A stretch of DNA of 64,000 bases from Alloacidobacterium dinghuense. GTDB lineage: Bacteria; Acidobacteriota; Terriglobia; Terriglobales; Acidobacteriaceae. Of this stretch, positions 8,534 to 16,955 are shown piece by piece. Each line of letters starts with the position of its first letter. The stretch's first letter is position 1. The notes below the pieces were generated by a model. That model was given only the letters and a program-made list of their open reading frames with translations, was not told the DNA's origin and searched no databases. The position numbers were made by a program, and so were the translations under genes. The stretch is from the NCBI RefSeq assembly GCF_014274465.1, contig NZ_CP060394.1:5084001-5148000 (forward strand), written 5' to 3'.

Positions 8534-8623
8534 AAATTCCTTGTTTTCAATAATTTGGTAAGTGATTGAAAACAGGGAATTTCCTCATAGGCCAAGCCGT
8601 AAGTGGATGAAAATAAGGAATTT
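8534..8623. repeat. Inverted plus direct repeat cluster, ATTGAAAACAAGGAATTT unit
   Basis: An 18-base unit appears three times. The copy at 8534-8551 is inverted (AAATTCCTTGTTTTCAAT), 8565-8582 is ATTGAAAACAGGGAATTT, and 8606-8623 is GATGAAAATAAGGAATTT. The latter two are each preceded by GTAAGTG. Arms 1 and 2 can form a hairpin with a 13-base loop and one mismatch. The unit lies in the 369-bp gap between the DinB gene and the YXWGXW gene. It is not a CRISPR array, as there are too few units and no spacers. Confidence 0.7.
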
Positions 8624-8661
8624 AATAAAATTATGGGGAGGGAGCACCCATAAAGAAAGGA

Positions 8662-8688
8662 AGGCGGAAGCTCTTAGAGTTTCCGCCT
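8662..8688 (-). terminator. Rho-independent terminator of the YXWGXW lipoprotein gene
   Basis: A perfect-ended hairpin (AGGCGGAA ... TTCCGCCT) lies 15 bases beyond the stop of the minus-strand gene. On the minus strand it runs into a T-rich tract (CCTTCCTTTCTTTAT). Confidence 0.75.
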
Positions 8689-8703
8689 GATCGTTCCAGC
8701 CGG

Positions 8704-10326
8704 TCAACGCGCGTGAGGATGATCTTCGTGCTGCGGCTCCTGCGGCTTACCTTCCGGATGCTGTGCGGCCGGACGTTCTTCCTGGGGTCGGGCCTCGGGA
8801 CGGGGTGCCGGCCGGGCCTCCTGCTGCGGACGTGGTTGCTCTCGTTGGACCGCGGGCCGCTGCTCCGGCTGTGGCTTCGGCTGTTCCCTCTGAACTTCCG
8901 GCTGTGGCTTCTGTTGCTCATGCTGGACAGGCTGCGGCCGGACCTCTCGAGGCTGCTCCGTCCGAACCGTGTTCTCCGGATGGGCCTGCGGGCGGATCAG
9001 GTTTGGCGATTGCTGCGGTTGCGGTCGTGTTTCCGTAACCGCTGGCCTTGCCTCGTTTGGTCTTGCCTCAGTGGGTCTTGCCTCAGTGGGCCTTGCTTCG
9101 TTGGGCCTTGCCTCAGTGGGTCGCGCCTCAGTAGGCCTCACTTCGTTGGGTCTTGCCTCAGTGGATCGCGCCTCAGTGGGCCTCACTTCGTTGGGCGTTG
9201 GTCGTGCCTCGGGTCGCGGTTGGGCTCCAGGGTGGTTCATCGCCGTGCGCTGCACCAACCCGGGGTTCGCAACTCCTCGCACCGGAGGCTGCGCCGCAGG
9301 CTCGCGGAACGGAGTTGCCAGGGGCCGATTCACAGCCACGTTTTGCGGACGTCCATGATTCACATTGAAGAATTGCGACCGGTCCTGCGACGCCTGGCGC
9401 GCATGCATCGTCTGCGCCGTCAGCGGCGGCATATGCCGTTCGCGCGACGCCTCCAGCTCACCCTGAGTGGGTCGCGACTCGATGCCGCCGTGTCCGCCGT
9501 TATAGCTCACCCGTGTGTTGTTGTAGTTGTTGATGGTCACGTTGTTGATCACGACGTTATGGACATACACGTTCCTGACCACCGTCGTATTCACATTCGT
9601 GATCGTCCGGTTGTAGTAGAAGTTGTTGTGGTTCCAGTAGCCGCCGTAATACCCGTTGCCCACATAGCCATGGCCGTAATTAATCCCGCCATAATATCCA
9701 ATGTGCGGCCCCCAGTAGCCGTGATTCCATCGGTATTGATTGCCGAACCATCCCCAGTAGCCCGGCGTCCACAGCGAGCCCACATAGGGCGCAATCACCC
9801 AAACGCCCGGAACCCAGTAGTAGCCCACGGGCTGGTATCCCCAATAACCAGGCGTCCAGATGTAGTTCGGTCCAGGGCACGCCGGCTGCTCGTAAACCGG
9901 TAGCGGAGGCGGAGGTTGCGGCGCGTACACAGGCTGCGCTACAGCAGCAGTGTCGTAATAGCTGCTCTGATCTGAACTAACCTCGGTCGCAGGAACAGTG
10001 TTGTCTTCCGGATACTCGGTCGTCGATTGATCCGGCGGCGGTGGCGGCACATTGTCACTGCTGGCCGATGACGCCTGCGAAGCAGGAGCCGGGTTAGACG
10101 CAGGGCTGGGTGCAGCCGAAGTCGTAGCACTCTCATTGGCAGCAGCCGACTGGTCCCCCGGCGCCATATTCGCGCTAGCCGGATCATAATTCGGATCCTG
10201 CTGGCTCTGATCTCCCTGTGCCGACGTATTGTCGGCATTATCGGATTGCTTCTTGCATCCGATCGCACCATACATGAGGGCCAGCCCAACAAGCGCGACC
10301 GCCCCAAATTCTCTCGAAATGCGCAT
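8704..10326 (-). CDS. YXWGXW-repeat lipoprotein with hydrophilic Pro/Arg/Glu tail
   Basis: A 540-residue exported protein. A lipoprotein signal (MRISREFGAVALVGLALM, then YGAIGCKK with Cys at about 24) is followed by a Ser/Ala/Pro-rich linker. A Tyr/Trp/Gly-rich core at about residues 145-260 repeats WTPGYWG, GYYWVPG and WNHGYWGPH (YXWGXW motif). Next come an Asn-rich stretch (VVINNVTINNYNN) and a globular-looking link (RERHMPPLTAQTMHARQA), and from about residue 350 a very low-complexity tail of RPTEA/RPNEA pentads and Gln/Pro/Arg repeats. The start is ATG 10324-10326 with GGAG just upstream. A paralogue lies at 52222-53556. Surface or cell-envelope location is inferred; function unknown. Confidence 0.85.
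   Translation of the reverse strand: MRISREFGAVALVGLALMYGAIGCKKQSDNADNTSAQGDQSQQDPNYDPASANMAPGDQSAAANESATTSAAPSPASNPAPASQASSASSDNVPPPPPDQSTTEYPEDNTVPATEVSSDQSSYYDTAAVAQPVYAPQPPPPLPVYEQPACPGPNYIWTPGYWGYQPVGYYWVPGVWVIAPYVGSLWTPGYWGWFGNQYRWNHGYWGPHIGYYGGINYGHGYVGNGYYGGYWNHNNFYYNRTITNVNTTVVRNVYVHNVVINNVTINNYNNTRVSYNGGHGGIESRPTQGELEASRERHMPPLTAQTMHARQASQDRSQFFNVNHGRPQNVAVNRPLATPFREPAAQPPVRGVANPGLVQRTAMNHPGAQPRPEARPTPNEVRPTEARSTEARPNEVRPTEARPTEARPNEARPTEARPTEARPNEARPAVTETRPQPQQSPNLIRPQAHPENTVRTEQPREVRPQPVQHEQQKPQPEVQREQPKPQPEQRPAVQREQPRPQQEARPAPRPEARPQEERPAAQHPEGKPQEPQHEDHPHAR
9047..9198. repeat. 15-bp tandem repeat within the YXWGXW lipoprotein gene
   Basis: About ten units of 15 bp encode the pentads RPTEA, RSTEA, RPNEV and RPNEA. 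A higher-order 45-bp period is visible, as every third unit carries Asn (RPTEA-RPTEA-RPNEA). Such arrays change length by slippage without shifting the frame. Confidence 0.85.
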
Positions 10327-10464
10327 TATGATTCTCCGAAGAGCTTAGATGCGCTTTGCAAGAAAAAGTCGTGGTGCGAGGCTAAATCCGAAGTTACCTG
10401 TGTCCAACTGTCTTCAGCACCAATTTCAATGAGATGCGAGTATGGACTCAGCTGTGGATCAACG

Positions 10465-11997
10465 TTATCGCGCTGAGGTTCCTTGAGTCGTCAACTCAAA
10501 GCTATCTTTCGATTTCATCGACTCATCGGTCAAACCTGTGGTGGCTCTATCGATTAGTTTCGTAGTACTGAAGCCTTCAACCGTCGGCACAATCTTCACT
10601 CGGCCGCCCCACGAGCGAACCTCTTCCGCTCCGACGACGGCTTCTTCGCGGTAATCGCCGCCCTTCACAATTACATCTGGGCGGATCGCGTCGATAAGGC
10701 GTAAAGGCGTCGGATCATCGAATGCAATTACCGCATCAACCACTGCAAAGGCGGCAAGAATGCGAGCGCGTTCCTGTTCTCCCACGATTGGCCTGGATGA
10801 TCCCTTGAGACCTCTCACAGAGGCGTCACTATTAATCGCTACGATCAACCGATCTCCCTCGCGGCGAGCCTCCTCCAGCAGGGCGACGTGCCCGATATGC
10901 AGCAAATCGAAACAGCCATTCGTGAAGACAACTGTTTCACGAGCGGAACGCCATGCCGACACATGTATCTTTAACTGATCTAGCGTCAAAACCTTTTCCA
11001 TTGCTCGCAACTCGATTTCCGGCTTCAGAGCTGCTAGCAATTCATCTCTGTTAACCGGCACCGTTCCTACTTTGCCGATGACAATTCCTGCAGCAATGTT
11101 GGCAACTTGAGCAGCGGTTTCCATTTCTAATCCGTTGGCAGTCGCTAAGGCCAACGTCGCGATTACTGTATCTCCTGCGCCAGAAACATCAAAAACCTGG
11201 CGTGCAACGGCAGGCGCGACAAATTTCGATTGTTGTCGCAGAACGGCGATACCTTTCTCGCTGAGCGTTGGCACTAAGCAATCCAGATCCAACTGCCCTA
11301 CCAAATTCTGCCCTGCCTGAAGAAGTGCCTCCACATCATCGGAAGAGATTCCAACTGCGACCGATAACTCAGTCAGATTTGGGCAAATGGTGGTTGCGCC
11401 ATGATATCTCGCAAAGCTAGGCCGTTTAGGATCAACTAGTACCGGAATGCCTTGCCGACGCGCTGCCAGAATCACCCACTGACAGACCTCTTCTGTAAGG
11501 ACTCCCTTCCCGTAATCTGAAAGTATCACTGCATCTGCTGAAGTTATCGCACATTCAATTTGTTTGACTAGTGCAGCGTATGCGTCACCGGGATAGGCCT
11601 CGCACCGCTCGGTATCCAAGCGCAATAACTGCTGTTGTCCGCACAATATCCTGAGCTTGCTAGTCGTGGGACGATTCATGACCGAAGTCATTTCCGCTTG
11701 AATTCCAGCGTCACGCAAGTGCTTCTCCAGCAAGACACCTTCGGAATCGTTGCCACAGAACCCCAAAACGGCTACTTTCGCCCCGAGACCCACTATGTTC
11801 ATGGCCACATTTGCTGCGCCACCGGGACGGTCGGTGCTGAGTGTAGCATGTACTATGGGCACCGGCGCTTCAGGCGAGATTCGCTTGACATCTCCCCAAA
11901 TATAGCGGTCTAGCATTAGATCGCCGACCACCAATACTTGCGTTTTGCGCCAGTTATCCTCGATTAATTGAATAACCTCGTGGAGGTTCTGAATCAT
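10465..11997 (-). CDS. hldE: Bifunctional heptose 7-phosphate kinase / heptose 1-phosphate adenylyltransferase
   Basis: A 510-residue fusion enzyme of the ADP-L-glycero-beta-D-manno-heptose pathway for LPS inner core. The N-terminal ribokinase-type domain (1-320) has GDLMLDRYIWG, RPGGAANVAMN and the phosphotransfer loop SGAGDTVIA. The C-terminal nucleotidyltransferase domain (about 350-490) has FTNGCFDLLHIGHVALLEEA with the HIGH motif. The first step phosphorylates heptose 7-phosphate at C1; the second, after GmhB removes the 7-phosphate, transfers AMP. It overlaps gmhA by 4 bp (coupled), which makes a heptose operon. A 20-residue Ser/Thr-rich end follows the usual domain limit. Confidence 0.97.
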   Translation of the reverse strand: MIQNLHEVIQLIEDNWRKTQVLVVGDLMLDRYIWGDVKRISPEAPVPIVHATLSTDRPGGAANVAMNIVGLGAKVAVLGFCGNDSEGVLLEKHLRDAGIQAEMTSVMNRPTTSKLRILCGQQQLLRLDTERCEAYPGDAYAALVKQIECAITSADAVILSDYGKGVLTEEVCQWVILAARRQGIPVLVDPKRPSFARYHGATTICPNLTELSVAVGISSDDVEALLQAGQNLVGQLDLDCLVPTLSEKGIAVLRQQSKFVAPAVARQVFDVSGAGDTVIATLALATANGLEMETAAQVANIAAGIVIGKVGTVPVNRDELLAALKPEIELRAMEKVLTLDQLKIHVSAWRSARETVVFTNGCFDLLHIGHVALLEEARREGDRLIVAINSDASVRGLKGSSRPIVGEQERARILAAFAVVDAVIAFDDPTPLRLIDAIRPDVIVKGGDYREEAVVGAEEVRSWGGRVKIVPTVEGFSTTKLIDRATTGLTDESMKSKDSFELTTQGTSAR

Positions 11998-12617
11998 TGC
12001 GTCACCGCTTCATTATCCAAGATTTGACGTTCGCAGACAGCTAACTCGAGCCAGTCGCATAGGATATGCCCACACAGAATGTGGGCCTCTTGGATGCGTG
12101 CTGTATCTTTCGAGGGGATGCGGAGTGTGGCATGAGCAATGGTAGAAATAGCGCCTCCACCGTCTCCCGTAAAACCCACCGTGAATACTCCCAACTTACG
12201 AGCGGCCTGCAGGGCCGCACACACATTTGTGCTGTTTCCCGAGGTTGAAATGCCAACGACGACATCACCAGTTACACACAATGCTTCGACCTGGCGCCGG
12301 AAAATCTCATCAAACCCGTAATCGTTTCCAACTGCTGTAAGAATGGAAGTATCCGTCGTTAGCGCGATTGAGGGCAAAGCACGCCGACTACGCCGAAATC
12401 GTCCAACAAGTTCCGCCGCAAGGTGTTGGCAATCAGCAGCACTGCCGCCATTTCCACACCACAGTACCTTCCCGCCCTTGCAAAGGGACCGTGTCATCTC
12501 GGCAGCAATCTGCTCCAATATAAGCTTCTGAGATCTCAACCCGTTAATCACGGCTAGGTGCTCATCAATCACCGAGTCGAATTGTAAGGATAGAGTGAAA
12601 TTGAGGGATGCACGCAT
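11994..12617 (-). CDS. gmhA: Sedoheptulose 7-phosphate isomerase (phosphoheptose isomerase)
   Basis: A 207-residue SIS-domain enzyme. It shows CGNGGSAADCQHLAAELVGRF (substrate loop with catalytic His), a TTDTSILTAVGNDYG segment, GISTSGNSTNV and, near the C-terminus, EAHILCGHILCDWLE with the metal/catalytic residues. It converts sedoheptulose 7-phosphate to D-glycero-D-manno-heptose 7-phosphate, the first committed step of heptose synthesis. It overlaps hldE downstream by 4 bp and is divergent from gmhB across about 100 bp that must hold both promoters. All three heptose genes being adjacent makes the assignment firm. Confidence 0.96.
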   Translation of the reverse strand: MRASLNFTLSLQFDSVIDEHLAVINGLRSQKLILEQIAAEMTRSLCKGGKVLWCGNGGSAADCQHLAAELVGRFRRSRRALPSIALTTDTSILTAVGNDYGFDEIFRRQVEALCVTGDVVVGISTSGNSTNVCAALQAARKLGVFTVGFTGDGGGAISTIAHATLRIPSKDTARIQEAHILCGHILCDWLELAVCERQILDNEAVTQ

Positions 12618-12719
12618 CGGCTCTCCTTTTGAGGGTTGCGGGTGGAGCTAACGAAAGCGGAATTTGCTTCCGTACTTTATTATCATATTCGTTACTACTC
12701 ATGCTTCCACCATACGAAC

Positions 12720-13277
12720 ATGCTATTCCCTGACATCAAGTACGTCTTTCTCGATCGAGACGGAGTGATAAACCGCAAAGCCCCTGAGGGTGAATATGTT
12801 GCCAATTGGCGTGACTTCCAGTTTCTTCCTGGCGTTGAGGCTGCCATCGCCTCTCTAAATCAATCCGGACGATGTGTCATTGTGGTCACCAATCAGCGCG
12901 GCATATCGCTTGGATTGTATGACAATGCCGAGGTGGAGACTATTCACGAGCAATTGCAGAAGCACCTGAATGCCAAGCACGCCCATATTGATGCCTTCTA
13001 CTATTGCCCACATGACAAAGACCAATGCAACTGTAGAAAGCCGAAAACAGGACTATTTGAGCGGGCGTTTCGAGATTTCCCCGAGGCCTCAAGAGCCAAC
13101 AGCCTCGTCATAGGTGATTCGATTTCCGATATTGAAGCCGCACATCGTCTTGGGCTTCCATCCATCTTTATTCAAAACGATCTGAAGATTCAGAAAACGG
13201 GGGCGACTGAAGCCATCGTACTTGCAAGTGCTGTGTCCAGCTCTCTGTTCGAGGCAGTTGCCCAGTATCTTCGTTGA
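12720..13277 (+). CDS. gmhB: D-glycero-beta-D-manno-heptose 1,7-bisphosphate 7-phosphatase
   Basis: A 185-residue HAD-superfamily phosphatase. Motif I is FLDRDGVINRK with both nucleophilic Asp residues. Motif II is VTNQRGIS. A zinc-binding loop YCPHDKDQCNCRKPKTGLF (Cys-x-His...Cys-x-Cys) is specific to the GmhB type. Motif IV is GDSISDIEAA. The frame is open back to 12636, but ATG 12720 is chosen because homologues begin just before the LDRDGV motif. It supplies the middle step between the two HldE reactions. It is convergent with the glycosyltransferase at 13299. Confidence 0.93.
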   Translation: MLFPDIKYVFLDRDGVINRKAPEGEYVANWRDFQFLPGVEAAIASLNQSGRCVIVVTNQRGISLGLYDNAEVETIHEQLQKHLNAKHAHIDAFYYCPHDKDQCNCRKPKTGLFERAFRDFPEASRANSLVIGDSISDIEAAHRLGLPSIFIQNDLKIQKTGATEAIVLASAVSSSLFEAVAQYLR

Positions 13278-13298
13278 AGTAATGAAAGCCATACGGGA

Positions 13299-14408
13299 CT
13301 AGCCTAAATGCTGTCCAACCAAATTGTTCATCGCAAGCGCGGTGGCTACGGCACCCGAATCATTAGTAAAACGCCTAACTCTTGCGTAACCATTTTGGAT
13401 CAGAATTGCTCTTAACCCAATATCCGTCACCACAGCATAAATCGCTTTAGCCATGTCCGAAATTTCTACCGGATTGAAGTAGAGCGCCGCGTCCCCTGCA
13501 ACCTCGGGCAATGACGAAGCATTAGAACAGGCTATAGGGCAACCGTGTAGCATAGCTTCAACTAAGGGAAAGCCGAAGCCCTCATATAACGACGGGAAAA
13601 TCAGTGCATCAGCCCCCCTATAATACATCCTCAGCTCCTGCTCAGAAACCTGCCCGACAAAGAGTACTCGACCATGTAACTGCACATCAGAAAAGTCGAT
13701 TTCAGTGTCGAAGTTCAGGAACCCATCTCTCTTCCCCACAAGAACCAGGTGGTGGGGAATTCTATGCATGACCTGCCGAAATGCGCCTATGAGGCCGACA
13801 AGGTTTTTATTTTTCTTCTGATTTCCAACAAAAAGAAGATACGGTTTAGGAGTATGTGCCTCCTTGACATCACTCGCTCTCGCCCAGTTGTCGGCTATTG
13901 GAGGATATGTAACCAGAATGCGATCTGGGGTGACATTAAGGAACCTCTCAACCTCTTTCGCGGTAAACTGCGAAACGCATAGAAGGACGTCTGCGCGATT
14001 TGCAACGGCAGTCAAAAGCCGTCGAGAATACCAACGCTGCACGTGAGTTCGCAGTGTCTCCGGAAGGGCCAAATGGCATAAATCATGAAGAGTAACCACC
14101 AGTTTTCCTCGATAAAACAGCGGGATGTTGTACTGGGGAACCCATAGTGCTTCCGCTTCCCGATAGATACTAGTTGCACTTGGAAGTTGCTCGGCAGCGC
14201 CAAATATCGGGTATTCGAATGTGCGTACATCCACACGGCTGTCTTTGGCCCACGCTTCCGCCCCAAGATCTGTCCCGCGACCCAACGCGATGATCCTCTT
14301 GGCATTGAGGCGGGGGACAAGCGCTGGTAAGAGACCCTGAAGGTATCTTCCAATTCCTGACATTCTGTACATCCGCAAGTCAATGGCTATACTTGACACT
14401 TCTCTCAT
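13299..14408 (-). CDS. GT4-type glycosyltransferase
   Basis: A 369-residue GT-B fold enzyme. The N-terminal domain includes RMYRMSGIGRYLQGLLPAL (the glycine-rich acceptor-side loop) and TLHDLCHLALPE. The C-terminal nucleotide-sugar domain has LLFVGNQKKNKNLVGLI, VLFVGQVSEQELRMYYRGA, and the GT4 signature FPSLYEGFGFPLVEAMLHGC with the E-x7-E pair. It is a cytosolic enzyme acting at the membrane, probably adding a sugar to a lipid-linked glycan. Donor and acceptor are unknown. It is part of the polysaccharide locus and is followed at 51 bp upstream by another GT4 gene. Confidence 0.9.
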   Translation of the reverse strand: MREVSSIAIDLRMYRMSGIGRYLQGLLPALVPRLNAKRIIALGRGTDLGAEAWAKDSRVDVRTFEYPIFGAAEQLPSATSIYREAEALWVPQYNIPLFYRGKLVVTLHDLCHLALPETLRTHVQRWYSRRLLTAVANRADVLLCVSQFTAKEVERFLNVTPDRILVTYPPIADNWARASDVKEAHTPKPYLLFVGNQKKNKNLVGLIGAFRQVMHRIPHHLVLVGKRDGFLNFDTEIDFSDVQLHGRVLFVGQVSEQELRMYYRGADALIFPSLYEGFGFPLVEAMLHGCPIACSNASSLPEVAGDAALYFNPVEISDMAKAIYAVVTDIGLRAILIQNGYARVRRFTNDSGAVATALAMNNLVGQHLG

Positions 14409-14459
14409 GCTCCGAATACCTTAGGCGACTACCTTTCCGATAAATCCTTGCCGACTCCT

Positions 14460-15464
14460 TCAAAGTGAATTTATCGTCTGAATATATGCGGATAAGACTC
14501 TTTCCCAGGAAAATGATCTGGCGAGATCTTGCCCCGAGATCCGAACTCGATCATAAGAAGAATAGTTATCCAATGCATCCACTAAAACACGGTATAAGTC
14601 GCTTGCGGTTCTCGCCATCAGACACTTACCTTCAAGAAGCGCTGCTTCAGTGAATGACCAGGTGGTGAGAAGCAAGGCACCATTTCCCATCGCTGCCAAC
14701 GCGGAGCCGCGACGTAAACTCATTCCATCAGGAAAGGGCAATAGCGCTACACGTGCTCGTGCCAACAAAGTTGAGACCTCGTCTGCGGGTCTATCAAGCA
14801 CGACCTCAATTCCAAGGGCTTTGAATCGCTCTATGATGCCGGTTGCATACTCTTCGCTTCCGGGCATTATCTGCCCGATAACCTGTACCCTTAGCAGATC
14901 CCGACGGTCGCGAAGTTGCTCAATCACATTCCCAAACTCCTCCAAACCCTTGGTTCGACATATGTGTCCAAAATACACGACGTCGATATCACGTTTGGTT
15001 GCACCCTGCATAGGTATGTTGCTTGCGATGTTGACGGTGCTAGACTTCCTCCTTACCCATGGAGCGACCCTGCACGCTAACTCGCGCTCATAATCTGTGG
15101 TAAATATGATCCAATCCGCAAACAAAAAGAAGAGAAGCATCGCTGCCTTGCCCTTAATACTTGCCTGGGAAAACTCATGTAGCGTTACAACCTTCTTAGC
15201 TCGGCCAGTGAATAGCCCGAGGATGTGGGGGACGATACTAGCCCCATAACCTCGTGTCGGATATTGTACGTTAATGATTTCAGCATTCATTTCCCTGATC
15301 TGATGCGCATATTGCAGCAACATACGCCATGACCAGTTTTCCCTGTAAAATACGCGGACCGTAGTTAATTGTTCTTTTAGCGCATCGACTAGCGCGTTAG
15401 TGTAGTCACCTACCCCACATATATCCGGCGGAAAGGAACCAGTGACAATTACGACAGACTTCAT
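14460..15464 (-). CDS. GT4-type glycosyltransferase
   Basis: A 334-residue GT-B enzyme. The N-terminus VVIVTGSFPPDICGVGDYTNAL is the typical GT4 opening with a glycine loop. The middle has VVTLHEFSQ and VVYFGHICRTKGLEEF. The C-terminal half has LPFPDGMSLRRGSALAAMG in place of the more usual E-x7-E stretch, so the catalytic site is of a divergent subtype. It overlaps the upstream O-antigen ligase-like gene by 4 bp, so the two are translated together. Role inferred: glycan assembly on the cytosolic face. Confidence 0.85.
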   Translation of the reverse strand: MKSVVIVTGSFPPDICGVGDYTNALVDALKEQLTTVRVFYRENWSWRMLLQYAHQIREMNAEIINVQYPTRGYGASIVPHILGLFTGRAKKVVTLHEFSQASIKGKAAMLLFFLFADWIIFTTDYERELACRVAPWVRRKSSTVNIASNIPMQGATKRDIDVVYFGHICRTKGLEEFGNVIEQLRDRRDLLRVQVIGQIMPGSEEYATGIIERFKALGIEVVLDRPADEVSTLLARARVALLPFPDGMSLRRGSALAAMGNGALLLTTWSFTEAALLEGKCLMARTASDLYRVLVDALDNYSSYDRVRISGQDLARSFSWERVLSAYIQTINSL

Positions 15465-16876
15465 TCTGGTCCCCCGTTTGCGATCCCCGGCAGATAATTC
15501 GACGGTCTTGCTGACTTCTCCCTGAGACCGATCGCCGCTATCGACAAGCCTAAAATTAGAGTAAACGTGCCTCCACCTGGAAGGCCGCTGACTAGGTAAG
15601 CCATCATCGTAGCGCAGAGGGACAAGAACATGATGCCGGCCATCACTGCAACCTTGCGAGAAACGACTGCAGCAGAATTAACTTGGTTCACTAACCTTCT
15701 TGCAGTGAAACCTATCAACCCGACAAAAGACCCAAATCCCAGCAGTCCGCAACTTGCTAGCAATCCTATGATCGTGTCGTGGGTCGGGGTACTACCCCAC
15801 CCCACTCCCAACATCGGATATTGCAGGAAATATCCTAGGTCGATATATATGATTGCCCATCTTTCTAATGCGGAATAAGATCCCGCTTTGTCCAGTACTG
15901 TCCACGCAAGAATATCTCTTACCTGAGGTACAGCCGCATATGCGGCAGCCATCAACACTACCAGCGCGACACCTAAGAAGAGCAGTCGCGTTCTGGCTTT
16001 GCGCAGTCCTGGCCAGGAAAAGGGAAATAGAAAGCAAAGGGATAGAAAACCCAAATATCCAGTAGACGACGTAGTGAGGATCAGGACAATGATTAGGAGG
16101 GCCGCAACAACGCGATCTAAGTACTTACCAAAGATATAGGCCTTAGCAAAAGTCGACATCACCAAAAACGGAATCATCCCAATCAATGTCGTAGCTAATG
16201 AGCTTGGTTCCAGAGCCACCGAAGACACTCTCCTGATGTCCAGGGTGTCCACAACCGCCTCGTATCCTAGGGCATTTGGAGAGGCGCTATTGTTAAATAG
16301 CATATATGGATATGGAATGTGGACGAGATACAAAATGAGTTGGAGCAATCCCCATAGCGACACGAATACACCCGACGTTAGGTATATTCGTGCTGTCTTA
16401 GTAAATTCACTCGGAGACAAATTCCTCTTTGCTATGAATATCGTCAGGAAAAAGGTATAAATCAAACCAAAGAATATTCTGACTCTTCCAGCGTCAAATA
16501 CTAGAGGTTCTAGTGTCGCGTCCAAAGTACCTCTCGATGGAACCTCCACACTTCCATCAATCCAGATGGGCATCAGAAGCGACACACCACTCACGAGAAG
16601 AAATAACAAGTAAAGGAGGGTAGGGGTCTGTATTGATTTCTCAAGCCTGATCTTCGAACGCCATACTATTACCCCGCATTCACGAAGGAGTAGCAGAAAA
16701 CCTAGGAACATATAGGGCTGAATTCCGGCCCCTGTATCGCCGGATCCTATATTTAAAATGGATGTCGCTGAGAAGGGGATAAAGAATATTGTGAGGGCAT
16801 AGAGCCCTTCAGGGTAGAAAATTGAAAACACGGCTCCAAAAGAAATTAAGATCCATCCGATTGGAGTTATTTCCAC
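15461..16876 (-). CDS. O-antigen polymerase/ligase-like membrane protein (Wzy/WaaL type)
   Basis: A 471-residue protein with about 10-12 hydrophobic segments (for example LYALTIFFIPFSATSILN near the N-terminus). A periplasmic loop of the O-antigen ligase family runs around residues 340-390 (VLDKAGSYSALERWAIIYID, then QYPMLGVGWGSTPTHDTI), where Arg and His act in known members. It would polymerise or ligate lipid-linked repeats on the periplasmic face. Sequence alone cannot separate Wzy from WaaL. It is 4 bp overlapped with the downstream GT4 gene, and AT-richer than the window flanks. Confidence 0.85.
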   Translation of the reverse strand: MEITPIGWILISFGAVFSIFYPEGLYALTIFFIPFSATSILNIGSGDTGAGIQPYMFLGFLLLLRECGVIVWRSKIRLEKSIQTPTLLYLLFLLVSGVSLLMPIWIDGSVEVPSRGTLDATLEPLVFDAGRVRIFFGLIYTFFLTIFIAKRNLSPSEFTKTARIYLTSGVFVSLWGLLQLILYLVHIPYPYMLFNNSASPNALGYEAVVDTLDIRRVSSVALEPSSLATTLIGMIPFLVMSTFAKAYIFGKYLDRVVAALLIIVLILTTSSTGYLGFLSLCFLFPFSWPGLRKARTRLLFLGVALVVLMAAAYAAVPQVRDILAWTVLDKAGSYSALERWAIIYIDLGYFLQYPMLGVGWGSTPTHDTIIGLLASCGLLGFGSFVGLIGFTARRLVNQVNSAAVVSRKVAVMAGIMFLSLCATMMAYLVSGLPGGGTFTLILGLSIAAIGLREKSARPSNYLPGIANGGPE

Positions 16877-16955
16877 TAGACTTATCCCGAAAAATTAATA
16901 CTCTACTAAAACATTTGGATTTAAGGTTGTCCCATCAGCCGATGACCTGTATCGG

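Noticed and set aside
8534-8623. Possible small CRISPR array
   Set aside because: Only two direct units plus one inverted unit, no spacers of regular size and no cas genes in the window.
8713-9903. Long plus-strand open frame of 396 codons
   Set aside because: It is the antisense of the YXWGXW lipoprotein gene; its Leu/Arg-rich product reflects the low-complexity tail read backwards.
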